A stretch of DNA of 64,000 nucleotides from Rhizobium grahamii CCGE 502 (GCF_000298315.2 NZ_AEYE02000017.1:21617-85616), one strand, 5' to 3'; numbered from the stretch's first letter, positions 54,519-64,000 are shown. Notes: generated by a model not told the origin, from the sequence alone. Numbers and translations: made by a program.

Positions 54519-55622
54519 ATGATAAAGCGTGTTGAATTCGTGAACACCTTGCGCGGGCTGGCTGCCGTGTTCGTCGTCATTTCCCACTATCTCGGTGTGT
54601 TCTGGTTCTATCGACCGATAGTCGCGGATCTCATTAAATCTGGAAAGCCAACGCCGGATGGCGTTCCAATCTATGTGGAGTGGGTCTCTATCCATCCCCT
54701 GTTCAACTGGGGAATGTTTGGTGTTGCGATCTTCTTTCTGATCAGTGGGTTCGTAATTCCGGCGTCACTCACGAAGCTGTCCAGTTCTAACTTTTTAAAG
54801 CATCGCGCTTTTCGCATCTTGCCGACCTACGTGGTGGGATTCGGTATTTCTCTTGCGGCAATCGCTTATAACGTGCGGGTAGCCGGTGCCGAATGGCCCT
54901 TTCCGTTCAGCCACGTGGTCGCTCACTTCTTTCCTGGTATCAGGGATGTACTCGGATTGACAAATATCGATGGCATTATCTGGACACTTGAAATCGAAGT
55001 AAAATTCTACCTTGTGTGCGCACTCATCGCTCCGCTCTTTGCGAGACAGTCGCTAAGGGTTTTTATTACACCAGCTCTTCTGGCCGCCTTGATTTTTGCC
55101 CTGGCGACTGTATTGGCTCCAACTATGGCCACTCTCCTCGGCCGTCTGCTGTTTGCCGCGCAGTTCATTGTTTTCATGTTTTCGGGAACGGCGTTCTATT
55201 ATGTTTGGACAGGAAGGATATCGGAAAGAAAGGGGCTTTTTCTGAGCTTTGTGTTGCTGCTGACGTTCGCAGCCCTTGTCGTTGTGAACCCTGTAGGCGT
55301 TCCCACAGATAAGACAGTGCTCAATTACGGTTTTGCCTACCTATTGTTTTGGTTTGCCTTTGCATTCCCGCAGTTTTTCCCTAAGAACGCCATCATAGAC
55401 TTCTTTGCGGATATCAGCTACCCGCTGTACGTCGTGCACGGTGTCTTTGGCTACTCAATCCTGACGGTGATGAGAGCGAATGGCTATCGTGCATCGATTT
55501 GCCTCATATCTACCACGGTGATTGCCATTGCGGTTTCCTACGCAATTCACATCCTCGTTGAAAAGCCTTGCCAAACGTGGCTCAAGGCTGCCCGACCGAC
55601 AAAGTTGGCTCCGGCGGAATAA
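54519..55622 (+). CDS. Acyltransferase family 3 (OafA/ExoZ type)
   Basis: A 367-residue membrane protein with about ten membrane segments. Family signatures: RVEFVNTLRGLAAVFVVISH with YL (catalytic His in ISHY), MFGVAIFFLISGFVIPASLT, and HRAFRILPTYVVGFGISLA (R-x-x-R-l-x-P-x-y). These enzymes O-acetylate exopolysaccharide or LPS sugars. Confidence 0.93.
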   Translation: MIKRVEFVNTLRGLAAVFVVISHYLGVFWFYRPIVADLIKSGKPTPDGVPIYVEWVSIHPLFNWGMFGVAIFFLISGFVIPASLTKLSSSNFLKHRAFRILPTYVVGFGISLAAIAYNVRVAGAEWPFPFSHVVAHFFPGIRDVLGLTNIDGIIWTLEIEVKFYLVCALIAPLFARQSLRVFITPALLAALIFALATVLAPTMATLLGRLLFAAQFIVFMFSGTAFYYVWTGRISERKGLFLSFVLLLTFAALVVVNPVGVPTDKTVLNYGFAYLLFWFAFAFPQFFPKNAIIDFFADISYPLYVVHGVFGYSILTVMRANGYRASICLISTTVIAIAVSYAIHILVEKPCQTWLKAARPTKLAPAE

Positions 55623-55748
55623 ATTGAACATGGCATAAGAGATATGGGCGCTCGTAGGTCTCCGCCGGGATCGCGCGGATGATTGCTGTAGCGACCCTCA
55701 TTTAGCCGGCTCGCGAAGTGGGCCTTTTGAAAGCTTTGGAGAAGGCCG

Positions 55749-56648
55749 TCAGACCTTCTCAAACACAACGTTTATATATTCACCATCCTTGATACGGTCT
55801 ATCATACGGAACCCGCTTCGCTCGGCCAATATCTCGGGCGATCGGCCAAGCAAGAATACGGTGTGAAAGCGTGTAACCTCGTATCGGTACTCGTAGCATG
55901 GCGATGAATGCGCCATCCGCCCGCCGGGAGGAAGCAAATCGGCAAATTTCTTGAACTCCGCTACCGGATTTAGGAAGTGCTCTATCACATTATTGGAGAA
56001 GAGACCGTCCAGCTTTGAAGGTAAAGCATCTTTTTGGGATATAACAAATTCCGATGTGACCCCTGCCGACGGCTCGAAGCCCCAGACATTCCAAGAATCG
56101 CTCCGAAGCCTTGGAACGGTGTTATTCCACGCACCACACCCCCAGTTAACATATGCTCCTTCGGTCGTTGGCGACAGCGAGTGAAACGTCCTAATTTCGT
56201 TCTCGACTGTATTGCCTTCCTTATACCGTGAATAGAGAAGTTCGTAGTCTAGGCCGATCATGTCCTCGCCTTGATCGAGGAACTTCTGAGCACCGAAAAC
56301 ACAGTCGCAATGAGGGCAGCGATACCGCTCCAACTTCCCGCCGCCGAAAATGCAATTGCTCGTCAGTATCTCGTAGCTATCGCGCTTGGAGGAGTTGCCG
56401 CAAACAATACACGATATCACCCGGTCCTGAAGCGCTATGTCATAGACCTTATCAAGAGCGGCCCAAAAAGAGAGCGTGTGGTGTCGCTCCGAAAGAGAGA
56501 GTTGTGCCTCAAGAGCGGTTACCCTTGCTGCGAGGTCAGCATTGTCCGGATTCGGTGGGGCAACTACTTCGATGGGACCAACTAACCGTAGGACCCCTTT
56601 TCTAATTAACCGTTTGATCAACAAACATCTCCATGCCACAAAGCGCAA
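55749..56648 (-). CDS. SAM-dependent methyltransferase with zinc-ribbon-like segment
   Basis: About 300 residues. A Cys segment CIVCG...CPHCDCVFG (~75-120) precedes a class I methyltransferase domain: EGAYVNWGCGAWNNTVPRLR (motif I), DGLFSNNVIEHFLNPVAEFK, and LLPPGGRMAHSSPCYEYRYE. The N-terminal basic stretch (LLIKRLIRKG) and heptad-like region suggest membrane or partner contacts. The start is uncertain; the frame begins with TTG at 56648. It probably methylates a sugar of the local polysaccharide. Confidence 0.83.
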   Translation of the reverse strand: MRFVAWRCLLIKRLIRKGVLRLVGPIEVVAPPNPDNADLAARVTALEAQLSLSERHHTLSFWAALDKVYDIALQDRVISCIVCGNSSKRDSYEILTSNCIFGGGKLERYRCPHCDCVFGAQKFLDQGEDMIGLDYELLYSRYKEGNTVENEIRTFHSLSPTTEGAYVNWGCGAWNNTVPRLRSDSWNVWGFEPSAGVTSEFVISQKDALPSKLDGLFSNNVIEHFLNPVAEFKKFADLLPPGGRMAHSSPCYEYRYEVTRFHTVFLLGRSPEILAERSGFRMIDRIKDGEYINVVFEKV

Positions 56649-56956
56649 TATTTGCCATCATGTGCGGTCCGAGGCAAGCAATCGCTCTCGGGCAGGACGA
56701 TTTTCCGAAGCTCATTCATGAAGTCGTCGATCGATGGCCACCCGGGTCTGCGCGTTACCCTAGCTTCAACCACTTCGTGTTTGATCGCGGCACGGCCCGC
56801 TAGGCGCTTATGCGCGTTAAAAGCTCCCGATTGTAGGATTTCGTTTGGTGCTCTATGGTCGCCGGATCGGTGGTGCCTTTTGAGCGCTAAGCACCGATTC
56901 CGGTTTGAAATCTTTGCTATTTACAAACGTTCACAACGACGTTTCGCGGGGGCCCC

Positions 56957-57811
56957 TTGAAGTTCTACGGACAGTTTGAAACCCCGGTCGATAGGTTCAT
57001 TTTCGAACGCTATTTCCCAGACGTGGGCATAAAGGGAACATTCATCGAGTGCGGGGCATTCGATGGTTCGACCGAGTGTTCTTGCAGGTTCTTCGAAGAG
57101 ACCATGGGATGGCGCGGGATCAACTTAGAGCCGGTCCCGCACATTTTTGACAAGCTTTTAACCAACCGGCCTGGGAGCGAGAACCTCAATTTTGGCCTTT
57201 CGGACAGAGCGGCATCATTGAATTTTCAGATCGTAGAGCATCCCCGGTACGGACTGGATACAACGATCGGCGCCATCAAGCATGATCCGGCCTATAAACA
57301 GGCGCTCCTTGATGAGGGCTGCAAATTTCATGACATCGAAATACAGGTCATCTCGTGGAGCGATTTGATCGCGCGAACGGGCGTGGAAATCATCGATCTT
57401 ATGGTTCTCGACGTCGAAGGCCATGAGTTGTCCGTCTTGGCTGGCATGAAAGGTCACCCGATACTTCCCCATGTAATGTGCGTCGAGTTCGGACACATCG
57501 GATTCGACAAGCTACGGGCGACAATGGACGAGCTCGGTTATGACTACGACATAAGCTCCTATGCTAACGCGTTCTTCGTGCGACGCGACAAACTCACCCT
57601 TTTCGCGCACCGAGCGCAGGCGAGCCGCGAGTCGCTCAGGCAGCAGGAGCAGCGCCGGTCTGCTCTCGAGGAAGAGGTTGCCGCCCTCGAAGAGACGATC
57701 TCGACCATCACCAGGCTGAAAGAAGAGCAGATTTCCATGCTTAAACGCTCCACGAGCTGGCGGGTAACAGCTCCTCTCAGAGCGGTAAAAGCACTGTTCA
57801 ACAAGGCATAG
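56957..57811 (+). CDS. FkbM-family methyltransferase with coiled-coil tail
   Basis: A 284-residue protein with FkbM methyltransferase motifs: GTFIECGAFDGSTECSCRFF, GWRGINLEPVPHIFDKLLTN, and IIDLMVLDVEGHELSVLAGM. From about 215 a coiled coil (RQQEQRRSALEEEVAALEET) leads to a basic tail RSTSWRVTAPLRAVKALFNK, a motif found at the ends of many glycan enzymes. TTG start. Likely sugar O-methylation. Confidence 0.88.
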   Translation: MKFYGQFETPVDRFIFERYFPDVGIKGTFIECGAFDGSTECSCRFFEETMGWRGINLEPVPHIFDKLLTNRPGSENLNFGLSDRAASLNFQIVEHPRYGLDTTIGAIKHDPAYKQALLDEGCKFHDIEIQVISWSDLIARTGVEIIDLMVLDVEGHELSVLAGMKGHPILPHVMCVEFGHIGFDKLRATMDELGYDYDISSYANAFFVRRDKLTLFAHRAQASRESLRQQEQRRSALEEEVAALEETISTITRLKEEQISMLKRSTSWRVTAPLRAVKALFNKA

Positions 57812-58434
57812 GGCTTATGCAAAGGTTTATCACGGACGTTAATTCGCCATGAGCGCAGAGACCGCGACTATCATCGAGACACTGAATGCAATCGCTAGCG
57901 CACGCTAGGTGGTAACATTCAACGTTCAGAAAGCCAAATCTCGGCCGCGTCAAGAAAGCTGAGAGCGCTTTTTTGACGCGCGAAGGTGTAGCAAAGGAAT
58001 CTATAGGAACGGCAGCAGCGCCGGGACAGCGCCAGCTATCGCTCCTACGTTGTGGACCTCGCAGAGAGCGCCGAATAGCATGGTCTGATAGGCGTTGTGA
58101 TATGCCGGGGTGAAGATCGATATTTCCGCCTGATCAATGTCGGACGCCGCATTCCTTTTTGAGCGGGTGGTATGCTCTAAGGAGGCTCATCACGTTCTTT
58201 GTTCGGCCGTATTAGATCGGTGTAAGAGAGAAACTGAGATCTTTGGATGCGTATCATCTTGCATTCATATCGTTTACTTTTTTCTCCAACGCCCCCTCTT
58301 ACGAGCTCGCGCGAGGAGAGGTGGAAAATCAACAGATGACGTCGCTTTACATAGGCCGCGGCTGGAATTTGATTGACCCTAGGAGCTCCCCACATTAGTT
58401 ATCGCGCAACATGGGGAGCAATTGACGGTTGAGC
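57812..58434. other. About 620 bases without a gene; contains an 8-base inverted repeat
   Basis: No ORF here is convincing. Exact arms GCTCCCCA (58385-58392) and TGGGGAGC (58412-58419) lie 15 bases before the next start codon and could form a leader hairpin. Confidence 0.4.
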
Positions 58435-59667
58435 ATGCTGAAACACATAACGGTAATACTGCCCATAGCATATCGCGGGGGGTCTCTTCGGGTAACCAAA
58501 ACTATCGCCCGGATGATTAAGATGGGGAGCGCTCGCGATGGCGCTTCTTGCGGTGTTCGCATTGCAGTATTGGCTGAAAAGTACGATGTTGAAAGAGAGT
58601 TCCGCGATGTCCTGTCGGAAGGCATTGAGGTTAGAGAATTCAGTTGGAAGCGCACCGACGGCCGTGAAGTTGAGTTTATAAACAAGCTTGAGGATCGGTC
58701 GCCAGAGCTTCTTCATAGCCGCTATTATTTGCCGGAAGATGGCATCCACAACCTGATGGATACAGACTTTTGGCTGGTTGTCTCCGACCGCACGGATCTG
58801 CCGTTGGCTCCGGTAAAGCCCTACGCGGTATTCGCTACCGACTACATTCAACGATATGTGCCAGAGATATTCCCGCCAAATGGACTCGGCAAGATCGACG
58901 CTCCGTTCATCCAGACTGTCAGAGGCGCGAACGCCATCATTGTGACCACCCCGCAAACGATGCAGGACGCGATTTCATATGCAGGGGTTCCAGCGGCGAA
59001 GGTTCATTTGGCGCCCATGGATTTTGACCCTACTGCGGTATCGACATACTCCGCTGACGATGCCGGGTACAGCTCGCACTTTGTGTGGCCTACGAACCCG
59101 ACACAGCATAAAAACCACAAGCGAGCTTATGATGCGCTTGAACGCTATTACACCAGGATGGGTGGGAGATTGAAGGTCAAGGTCGTTGGGCCAAACACAC
59201 ACTGGTTGGACCCGGAGCAGACCATTCCAAAACATATAGCGGAAATCCAGTACATCGCTGATCTCCGGGAACAATACCGGGAGTCCAGTGCCTTGCGCGA
59301 AAACGTAGAATTCTGCGGAGAGCTGCCGGACGAGGAGTATTCAAAAATTGTCTCTGCAGCGCAGTTCTTATGGCATCCAGTGCTTTACGACAATGGAACC
59401 TTCGCGGTTGCCGAAGCCGCATTGATGGGATGTCCATCACTATCCAGCGGTTATCCACAAATGCGTTACATTGGGGAGCGCTTTGGGATCCCTATGAAGT
59501 ATTTTGACGCTAGGTCGGTCCCTAGCATGGTCGAAGCATTAAAGGCGATGGAAGGCGAAGCCCAGGAATTGAGGCGTTCATTGCCAGACGCGGAGACCCT
59601 TTCTCGTCATTCTTGGGAGCGCCACGCTGCTGATTATTGGCGAATGGTTCAAGGGTTTGCAGCATGA
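58435..59667 (+). CDS. Glycosyltransferase, GT4-like (GT-B fold)
   Basis: A 410-residue protein: HITVILPIAYRGGSLRVTKT at the start, VFATDYIQRYVPEIFP, HFVWPTNPTQHKNHKRAYDA (the start of the C-terminal GT-B domain), and LWHPVLYDNGTFAVAEAALM with GCPSLSSGYPQM, the E-x7-E-like donor-sugar region. ATG 58435 was chosen over TTG 58429. Its stop overlaps the next ATG (ATGA). Confidence 0.85.
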   Translation: MLKHITVILPIAYRGGSLRVTKTIARMIKMGSARDGASCGVRIAVLAEKYDVEREFRDVLSEGIEVREFSWKRTDGREVEFINKLEDRSPELLHSRYYLPEDGIHNLMDTDFWLVVSDRTDLPLAPVKPYAVFATDYIQRYVPEIFPPNGLGKIDAPFIQTVRGANAIIVTTPQTMQDAISYAGVPAAKVHLAPMDFDPTAVSTYSADDAGYSSHFVWPTNPTQHKNHKRAYDALERYYTRMGGRLKVKVVGPNTHWLDPEQTIPKHIAEIQYIADLREQYRESSALRENVEFCGELPDEEYSKIVSAAQFLWHPVLYDNGTFAVAEAALMGCPSLSSGYPQMRYIGERFGIPMKYFDARSVPSMVEALKAMEGEAQELRRSLPDAETLSRHSWERHAADYWRMVQGFAA

Positions 59668-61238
59668 AGAGATTAGGCATTTTCCTCGGGTTTACCCCAA
59701 AGCAGATGGTGCCTCACGAAGGTATCGCGCGCCTGATCGGCTTCATCGTAAAGGGTGCCACGGAATCAGGCGACATTTCCGTCACACTTGCGGGACCTTC
59801 GTGGCTCAAGCCGGAGATCATCGCATTGTTGGATGATGCGAATGTTCCACGGGGTAGCGTGGAAATCGTCACCACGCGGAAGGAGCCATACATCGTCAAG
59901 ATCTGGCGGGTTTTGGCTAAGATCAAATCGCGCGATAAAAAGCCGAAAGCGAGAAAACACCGCCTTAAGCGATTGGTCAAGCAATTACTTCTCCTTGTGG
60001 TCTCGTGGCTTTCGACCAGATCGACCCTGCTTTTTGTGGCTGGGTGCATTTTGCTAGCCGCAGCGGCGTTGATCCTTGCCATCCCTCTACTTTTAGTCCT
60101 CATCTTCCTGGCGGCCGCGTTCGTGGGGAGCCGCACACTTCCGAGAGTATCAAGGCACCCGATTTCACACCGTGTCCTTGGGAAGCTCGGTGAATTCAAA
60201 CTCTCTGTCACTTCGTCACTGAACATTGTTGATCGCGTTCGCGAAAGCGAGCTCAAGAGATTGATAGGAAAAGTCAATCGGCGGAAAGATATAGACGTGT
60301 GGTATGTCCCTTCGATGTTTTGGCCAGAAGTCTCCGGTCTTCAAGGGAAGGTAGTGATGGCGGCGCCGGATATCGTTTTCTACGAACACCCCTCCCAATA
60401 CACCACTGCAGAGTTTAGGGGCGCGCTAGATCGCATATCTGCAAGTGTGAAGGCTGCCGATCATCTCATCTGCTATAGCGATTACGTCAGGCAAAACCAC
60501 ATGGTTGAGCGACAGCATGTGCCAGAGGAGCGCGTGTCGGTAATCCGCCATGGCTTTGTGGATACGAGTGCCGTGGAACGTGGCGACGGTTCTCGTGAGG
60601 CATCATTGGACGTCCTGCACAGTTATCTTCAAAAGAAAAAGCATCAACTTCCTAGCTATCTCGCTGGGTTCCGGTTTGATGATGTTCCGTTCCTTTTTTA
60701 TTCGTCGCAGGTTAGGCCTCACAAAAACATCGAAGGCTTGGTCATCACGTACGAGAAGTTGCTGCGGGAACACTTCCGCCCCGTAAAGCTTGTGCTCACT
60801 GGGAGGTTCAGCGGGAACGATCGCATCGCGGGTATTGTTAGGAAGCATGGCCTTGAGCGGGATGTCATTTCACTTCCGTCGGTGCCAAACGACGTTCTCG
60901 CAGCACTCTATCGTCTGTCTTGTTTGTCCGTTAACCCAACCATGTTCGAGGGCGGGTTCCCATTCACCTTTGCGGAAGGCTATTCCGTCGGGACGCCCTC
61001 AATTATGAGCCGGATCCCCGTCGTCACTGAGATCATCAAAGACGAGAGTTTGCTCGATATGATGACCTTTGACCCCAGAGATCGCGATGAAATGCTGAAG
61101 AAGATCCTATGGGGGATGGACAACGCCGACGCGCTATACAACGCGCAACGACCTCTGTTTGACAGCATGTCGATGAGAACTTGGACCACCGTTGCGGATG
61201 AGTATCTCGGCCTGATGCGAAAAGTTGCCGAGGAGTAG
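59664..61238 (+). CDS. Glycosyltransferase, GT4-like, with internal membrane hairpin
   Basis: A 524-residue protein. N-terminal Rossmann half starts KRLGIFLGFTPKQMVPHEGI; about residues 108-155 form two strongly hydrophobic segments (LFVAGCILLAAAALILAIPL and following); the C-terminal half has PFLFYSSQVRPHKNIEGLVI, LTGRFSGNDRIAGIVRKHG, and FEGGFPFTFAEGYSVGTPSI, the GT1/GT4 donor site. Most GT4 enzymes lack an internal hairpin. It is coupled to the upstream glycosyltransferase by ATGA overlap. Confidence 0.88.
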   Translation: MKRLGIFLGFTPKQMVPHEGIARLIGFIVKGATESGDISVTLAGPSWLKPEIIALLDDANVPRGSVEIVTTRKEPYIVKIWRVLAKIKSRDKKPKARKHRLKRLVKQLLLLVVSWLSTRSTLLFVAGCILLAAAALILAIPLLLVLIFLAAAFVGSRTLPRVSRHPISHRVLGKLGEFKLSVTSSLNIVDRVRESELKRLIGKVNRRKDIDVWYVPSMFWPEVSGLQGKVVMAAPDIVFYEHPSQYTTAEFRGALDRISASVKAADHLICYSDYVRQNHMVERQHVPEERVSVIRHGFVDTSAVERGDGSREASLDVLHSYLQKKKHQLPSYLAGFRFDDVPFLFYSSQVRPHKNIEGLVITYEKLLREHFRPVKLVLTGRFSGNDRIAGIVRKHGLERDVISLPSVPNDVLAALYRLSCLSVNPTMFEGGFPFTFAEGYSVGTPSIMSRIPVVTEIIKDESLLDMMTFDPRDRDEMLKKILWGMDNADALYNAQRPLFDSMSMRTWTTVADEYLGLMRKVAEE

Positions 61239-61753
61239 TATCGTAGCAAATTCGTGACCAACTGAACTATAGAAGATCACCTTCATCCTGAAGTCTCAAT
61301 GACTCAGCTAATCTCAATGCAGGCTGAGACCATGGTACCACTAGCGAAGAGGTTTTCGGTTTGAGGAGCCACAATCAAATGGAGACCTGTTAGTGTTGAG
61401 GCCAGGTTTACTGCTTCTGATAGCTGGAGCGATGTATCTAACTATCGTGGTTGTGGCGAAACTGCCCGCCTAAGAAAGGCGGCGGCAACGCTTGATCCGA
61501 AGGCTGCCCAACGCGACCTTTATAGGACATCCCCATAAACTCATGCCCGACGTCCGCCGGGTACTTTCGCGCCTGGTCGCTGCGGCTGATCGAGCTGCGG
61601 CACTCGCCGACATTGTTCCGAACGCAGTTCCCGGCCGTGTCCCTGAAGGCTCTCCGTATGCGGCGTCTCCGCCCCATTGATTTTGCTGTAGCGGCGGTCT
61701 GGTCTAGCGCTTGGAGATTATCCTATGAGCACGTCAGGGAGTCCCGGACGAGC
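61239..61753. other. Right end of the glycan locus and left end of the IS66 element
   Basis: No supported gene in 61239-61680; short ORFs overlap on both strands. GTAGCGGCGGTCTGGTC near 61687 resembles the terminal repeat of IS66 elements (GTAAGCG-type start) and probably marks the element's end; its partner lies outside the window. Confidence 0.4.
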
Positions 61754-63405
61754 TCATTGTGAGGCACTGATCCGTTGCGCATAGGCCCACGGCATGAGAC
61801 CGTCGATGCCTTTGGCGAGGTGACCATTTGCGAGGCTGGTGAAGAGATCGCGCAGATAGGCGTAAGGCTCAACGCCGTTCATTTTGCATGTGCCGATCAG
61901 GCTGGCAAATCGGGCCCAACTCCGGCCACCTTCATCGTGACCCGCGAATAGGGCGTTGCGGCGGTTCATGGCCGGACTACGGATCGCGTTTTCGACCAGG
62001 TTGGAGTCGATGTCGACGCGGCCGTCATCCAGGAACAGCCGGAAGCCATCCTGGCGTTTGAGCATATAAGCCATGGCCACGCCGAGGTCGGACTTGCGCG
62101 AGACGCGCGCGGCCTGAGCTGTCAGCCAAGTGAAGAACTCGTACACCAGCGGGCGAGACAGGTTCTGGCGGACAGTCCGGCGGTGTTCGGGATCAGAACC
62201 GCGGATGCTGTCCTCGATCTTGTAGAGAGCAGCGACGCGCAACAACGCCTCGTCGACGATGGGCGAACGCTTCTTCGGCTTTGCCTTGATCAGCTTTCTG
62301 CGGCCATGTGCCCAGCAGAAGGCCAACCTCAACGACTCGCCGCCCGTGCGTTTGGGCGTGGCGAGGTGAGAGTAGCCACCATAGGCATCCACTTGAATCG
62401 TGCCATTGAAGCCATCGAGGATTTCTGCGGCATATTCGCCGTTACGCCCGGGTCGATAATGGAACCCACGCCCGGCGGCGCTGATCCGTTCGAGCCGCGG
62501 TCGTCGCGCAAAACAGCCCAGAGATAAGCAGTTTTCGTCTTGCCGCGCCCCGGATCCAGCACCGGAGCCGTGGTTTCGTCGACAAAGAGCCGCGTACTTT
62601 CCGACATCAGGCGTTTGGCCATGTGGTCTACAACCGGGGCGATTGCTCCACCCGTGCGCCCCAGCCAGTCGGCCAGGACGGTGCGGTCGATCGGCACTCC
62701 GTGCCGGGCCATGACCGCTGCCTGCCGGTTCAGCGGCATGTGTTCGGAATGCTTGGACACGACGATCTGCGCCAATGATGCCTCGGTCGGCCAGCTGCCT
62801 TCCAGCAAATGCGCCGGCGCCCTGGCCTGTACCACGCCTGTACGGCCCTTGGGGGAAGCGTATTTTGGGCGGATCGTGACGATCACCTGATAGCGTGCCG
62901 GAATCTGGTCAAGCCGTTCCGTCCGGTCTTCGCAGATCCGGACCATGTTGCCGCAACCACAGGGGCAGGCAATGCTGTCTGGCTCGATCACCCGCTCAAC
63001 CCGCGGCAGGCCCTGTGGCAGTGCGCGTGCCTTGCGCTCCTTGCGAGCAACGGCCTTTTCGGGGCCGACTGCGCTGTCCGCGATCTTTTCCTCGACGAAG
63101 GCGATCTGGGCCTGTGTTTCGGCATTCGCCGTCTCCAGGTCCTCCAGCGCCAGTTCCATCTGCGTCGGATCCAGCTTTTCCGACTTCGGCCCGAACTTCG
63201 TACGGCGGTAGTCCTGAACCTGACCTTCGAGTTTTTCGATCAGTTCCTTCAGCTCGGTGATGAAGGCGTCCTTCTCGGCCACCACCGCCTGCTCATGCTG
63301 ACGTGCCGCACGCTCGACCGACAGCTCGAACTGCACCGCCGCAAAGGCACTCAATACCTCAGGAGGAAGGTCCGCGAACTGGCTGAGATCGATCGGCTGC
63401 GACAT
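61754..63405 (-). pseudogene. tnpC: IS66 transposase TnpC, frameshifted
   Basis: The N-terminal frame (to about 62462) has LEGQVQDYRRTKFGPKSEKL, a zinc-finger-like CPCGCGNMVRICEDRTERLD, and LADWLGRTGGAIAPVVDHMA. It then shifts at GTGGGTTCCAT; the other frame continues FHYRPGRNGEYAAEILDGFN, VDAYGGYSHLATPKR, CWAHGRRKLI and IDSNLVENAIRSPAMNRRNA. One base seems to be missing near 62462. The corrected protein is about 550 residues, close to normal. Confidence 0.9.
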
Positions 63406-63469
63406 GCGTCTTCATAGCAAATCGAAGCAGAAAAGCCCGATAAAACAATGCCAAAACAGGGCGACTTAG

Positions 63470-63823
63470 TCATCCTGCCGCAGTCGGCGCTGTTACCCGT
63501 TGCGCCATAACCCGCCGCCAATCGAGGCCTTCGAACAAGGCTTCGTACTGTCCTCGCGACAGACGCATCGTGCCATCCTGCACTTTAGGCCATGCAAAGC
63601 TGCCCCGTTCCCAAATTTTGTAGGTCAGCACCATTCCAGTGCCATCCCATACCAGGATTTTTAGGCGATCCCCGCGCTTCGATCGGAAGATCACCGTCAC
63701 CCCCGAATGCGGATCAAGCTTCAACTCGGTCTGCACCATCAAGGCCAGCGCCTGATGACCACAGCGGAAGTCCACCGGGCGCGTTGCGATCAGAATCGGT
63801 AGTCGTTGGCCCACGATGATCAC
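63470..63823 (-). CDS. tnpB: IS66 accessory protein TnpB
   Basis: A 117-residue protein with the IS66 Orf2 pattern: LPILIATRPVDFRCGHQALA, VTVIFRSKRGDRLKILVWDG and RLSRGQYEALFEGLDWRRV. GTG start overlapping the tnpA stop (GTGA). It is required for IS66 transposition in known elements. Confidence 0.95.
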   Translation of the reverse strand: MIIVGQRLPILIATRPVDFRCGHQALALMVQTELKLDPHSGVTVIFRSKRGDRLKILVWDGTGMVLTYKIWERGSFAWPKVQDGTMRLSRGQYEALFEGLDWRRVMAQRVTAPTAAG

Positions 63824-64000
63824 GCCGTCCCTCGCATCGCACGCACCAACGCTGCAACCCGATCAACCGGCACACCGCCGGGAACCCTCACCACGAGGTC
63901 TGCGCCTATTTCTACCGTCACGATCTGCGAAGCGGCCGCCACCGGATCCGCGATCGGCAAAGCATCGGTAGCCGTCTTCGGCTCCGTCGTAATCGCCAGT
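63820..64000 (-). CDS. tnpA: IS66 accessory protein TnpA, C-terminal part (cut by right edge)
   Basis: The minus-strand frame at the right edge reads LAITTEPKTATDALPIADPV, VTVEIGADLVVRVPGGVPVD and RVAALVRAMRGTA before its stop, which overlaps the tnpB GTG. This is the typical end of the IS66 Orf1 protein. The N-terminal half lies outside the window. Confidence 0.85.
   Translation of the reverse strand, partial: LAITTEPKTATDALPIADPVAAASQIVTVEIGADLVVRVPGGVPVDRVAALVRAMRGTA

Larger units (their letters stand above)
61680..64000 (-). mobile_element. IS66-family insertion sequence, truncated by the window edge
   Basis: tnpA (partial), tnpB and tnpC lie in the standard IS66 order on the minus strand. 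The left limit is estimated from a candidate terminal repeat near 61687; the other end is beyond 64000. tnpC has a frameshift, so this copy is probably not autonomous. Confidence 0.85.

Noticed and set aside
62809-63417. Plus-strand ORF of 202 codons over IS66 tnpC
   Set aside because: Shadow of tnpC; IS66 order and motifs are on the minus strand.

Overview
This window looks like part of a conjugative megaplasmid from an alphaproteobacterium of the Rhizobium/Agrobacterium group. Evidence: a VirB/VirD4 type IV secretion operon of rhizobial style, a MOBP relaxase next to a MobC-like protein and a ParA/ribbon-helix-helix pair, DUF736 and DUF1173 plasmid genes, DUF982 and RopA-type porin sequences, and IS66 and IS110 elements. 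No rRNA, tRNA or CRISPR array was seen.

Layout. (1) 1-3041: end of a LuxR-type regulator, a LuxI-type acyl-homoserine-lactone synthase with a small downstream ORF, and two XRE-family regulators. (2) 4900-11280: a stress island with an orphan SdhD-like anchor, a YciE/YciF-family protein, Hsp20 behind a candidate RpoH promoter and ROSE-like leader, several unrecognised small proteins, and groESL behind a clear CIRCE operator. Two small proteins, one beside hsp20 and one beside groEL, are paralogues. (3) 11346-16389: a phage-type Cys-motif protein, then a FecR-domain protein translationally coupled to a CHASE2-PAS-GGDEF-EAL protein whose GGDEF is degenerate. (4) 16555-31359: a three-gene operon of exported proteins, two of them nuclease-like, divergent from a complete virB1-virB11/virD4 operon that carries a second lytic transglycosylase between virB4 and virB5. 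(5) 32092-38640: DUF736, a decayed DUF1173 gene next to an IS110 element, a ParA/RHH module, an oriT with a VirD2/RP4-type nick sequence, mobC and the relaxase. (6) 38700-43260: decay zone with a gutted nucleotidyltransferase-HEPN gene, a broken porin, an AlkB-like protein and small ORFs. (7) 43604-61238: a surface polysaccharide locus with glycosyltransferases, a frameshifted KpsF/KdsD gene, a frameshifted acetyltransferase, gmd and a perosamine-synthase-like aminotransferase, a Wzm/Wzt ABC exporter, an acyltransferase and methyltransferases. (8) 61680-64000: an IS66 element running off the right edge, with a frameshifted tnpC.

How it fits together. The relaxase would cut the lower strand at the oriT beside mobC, VirD4 would hand the relaxase-DNA complex to the VirB channel, and the ParA/RHH pair may act as VirC1/VirC2-like helpers. 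A 23-bp motif, identical at 18 of 23 positions, lies in front of both the virB operon and the ParA operon, which suggests common control of DNA processing and mating-channel genes. The glycan locus points to a GDP-perosamine-containing polysaccharide exported by an ABC transporter. Four of the seven broken genes identified appear to differ from an intact reading frame by a single base, so some could be sequencing errors rather than true pseudogenes.
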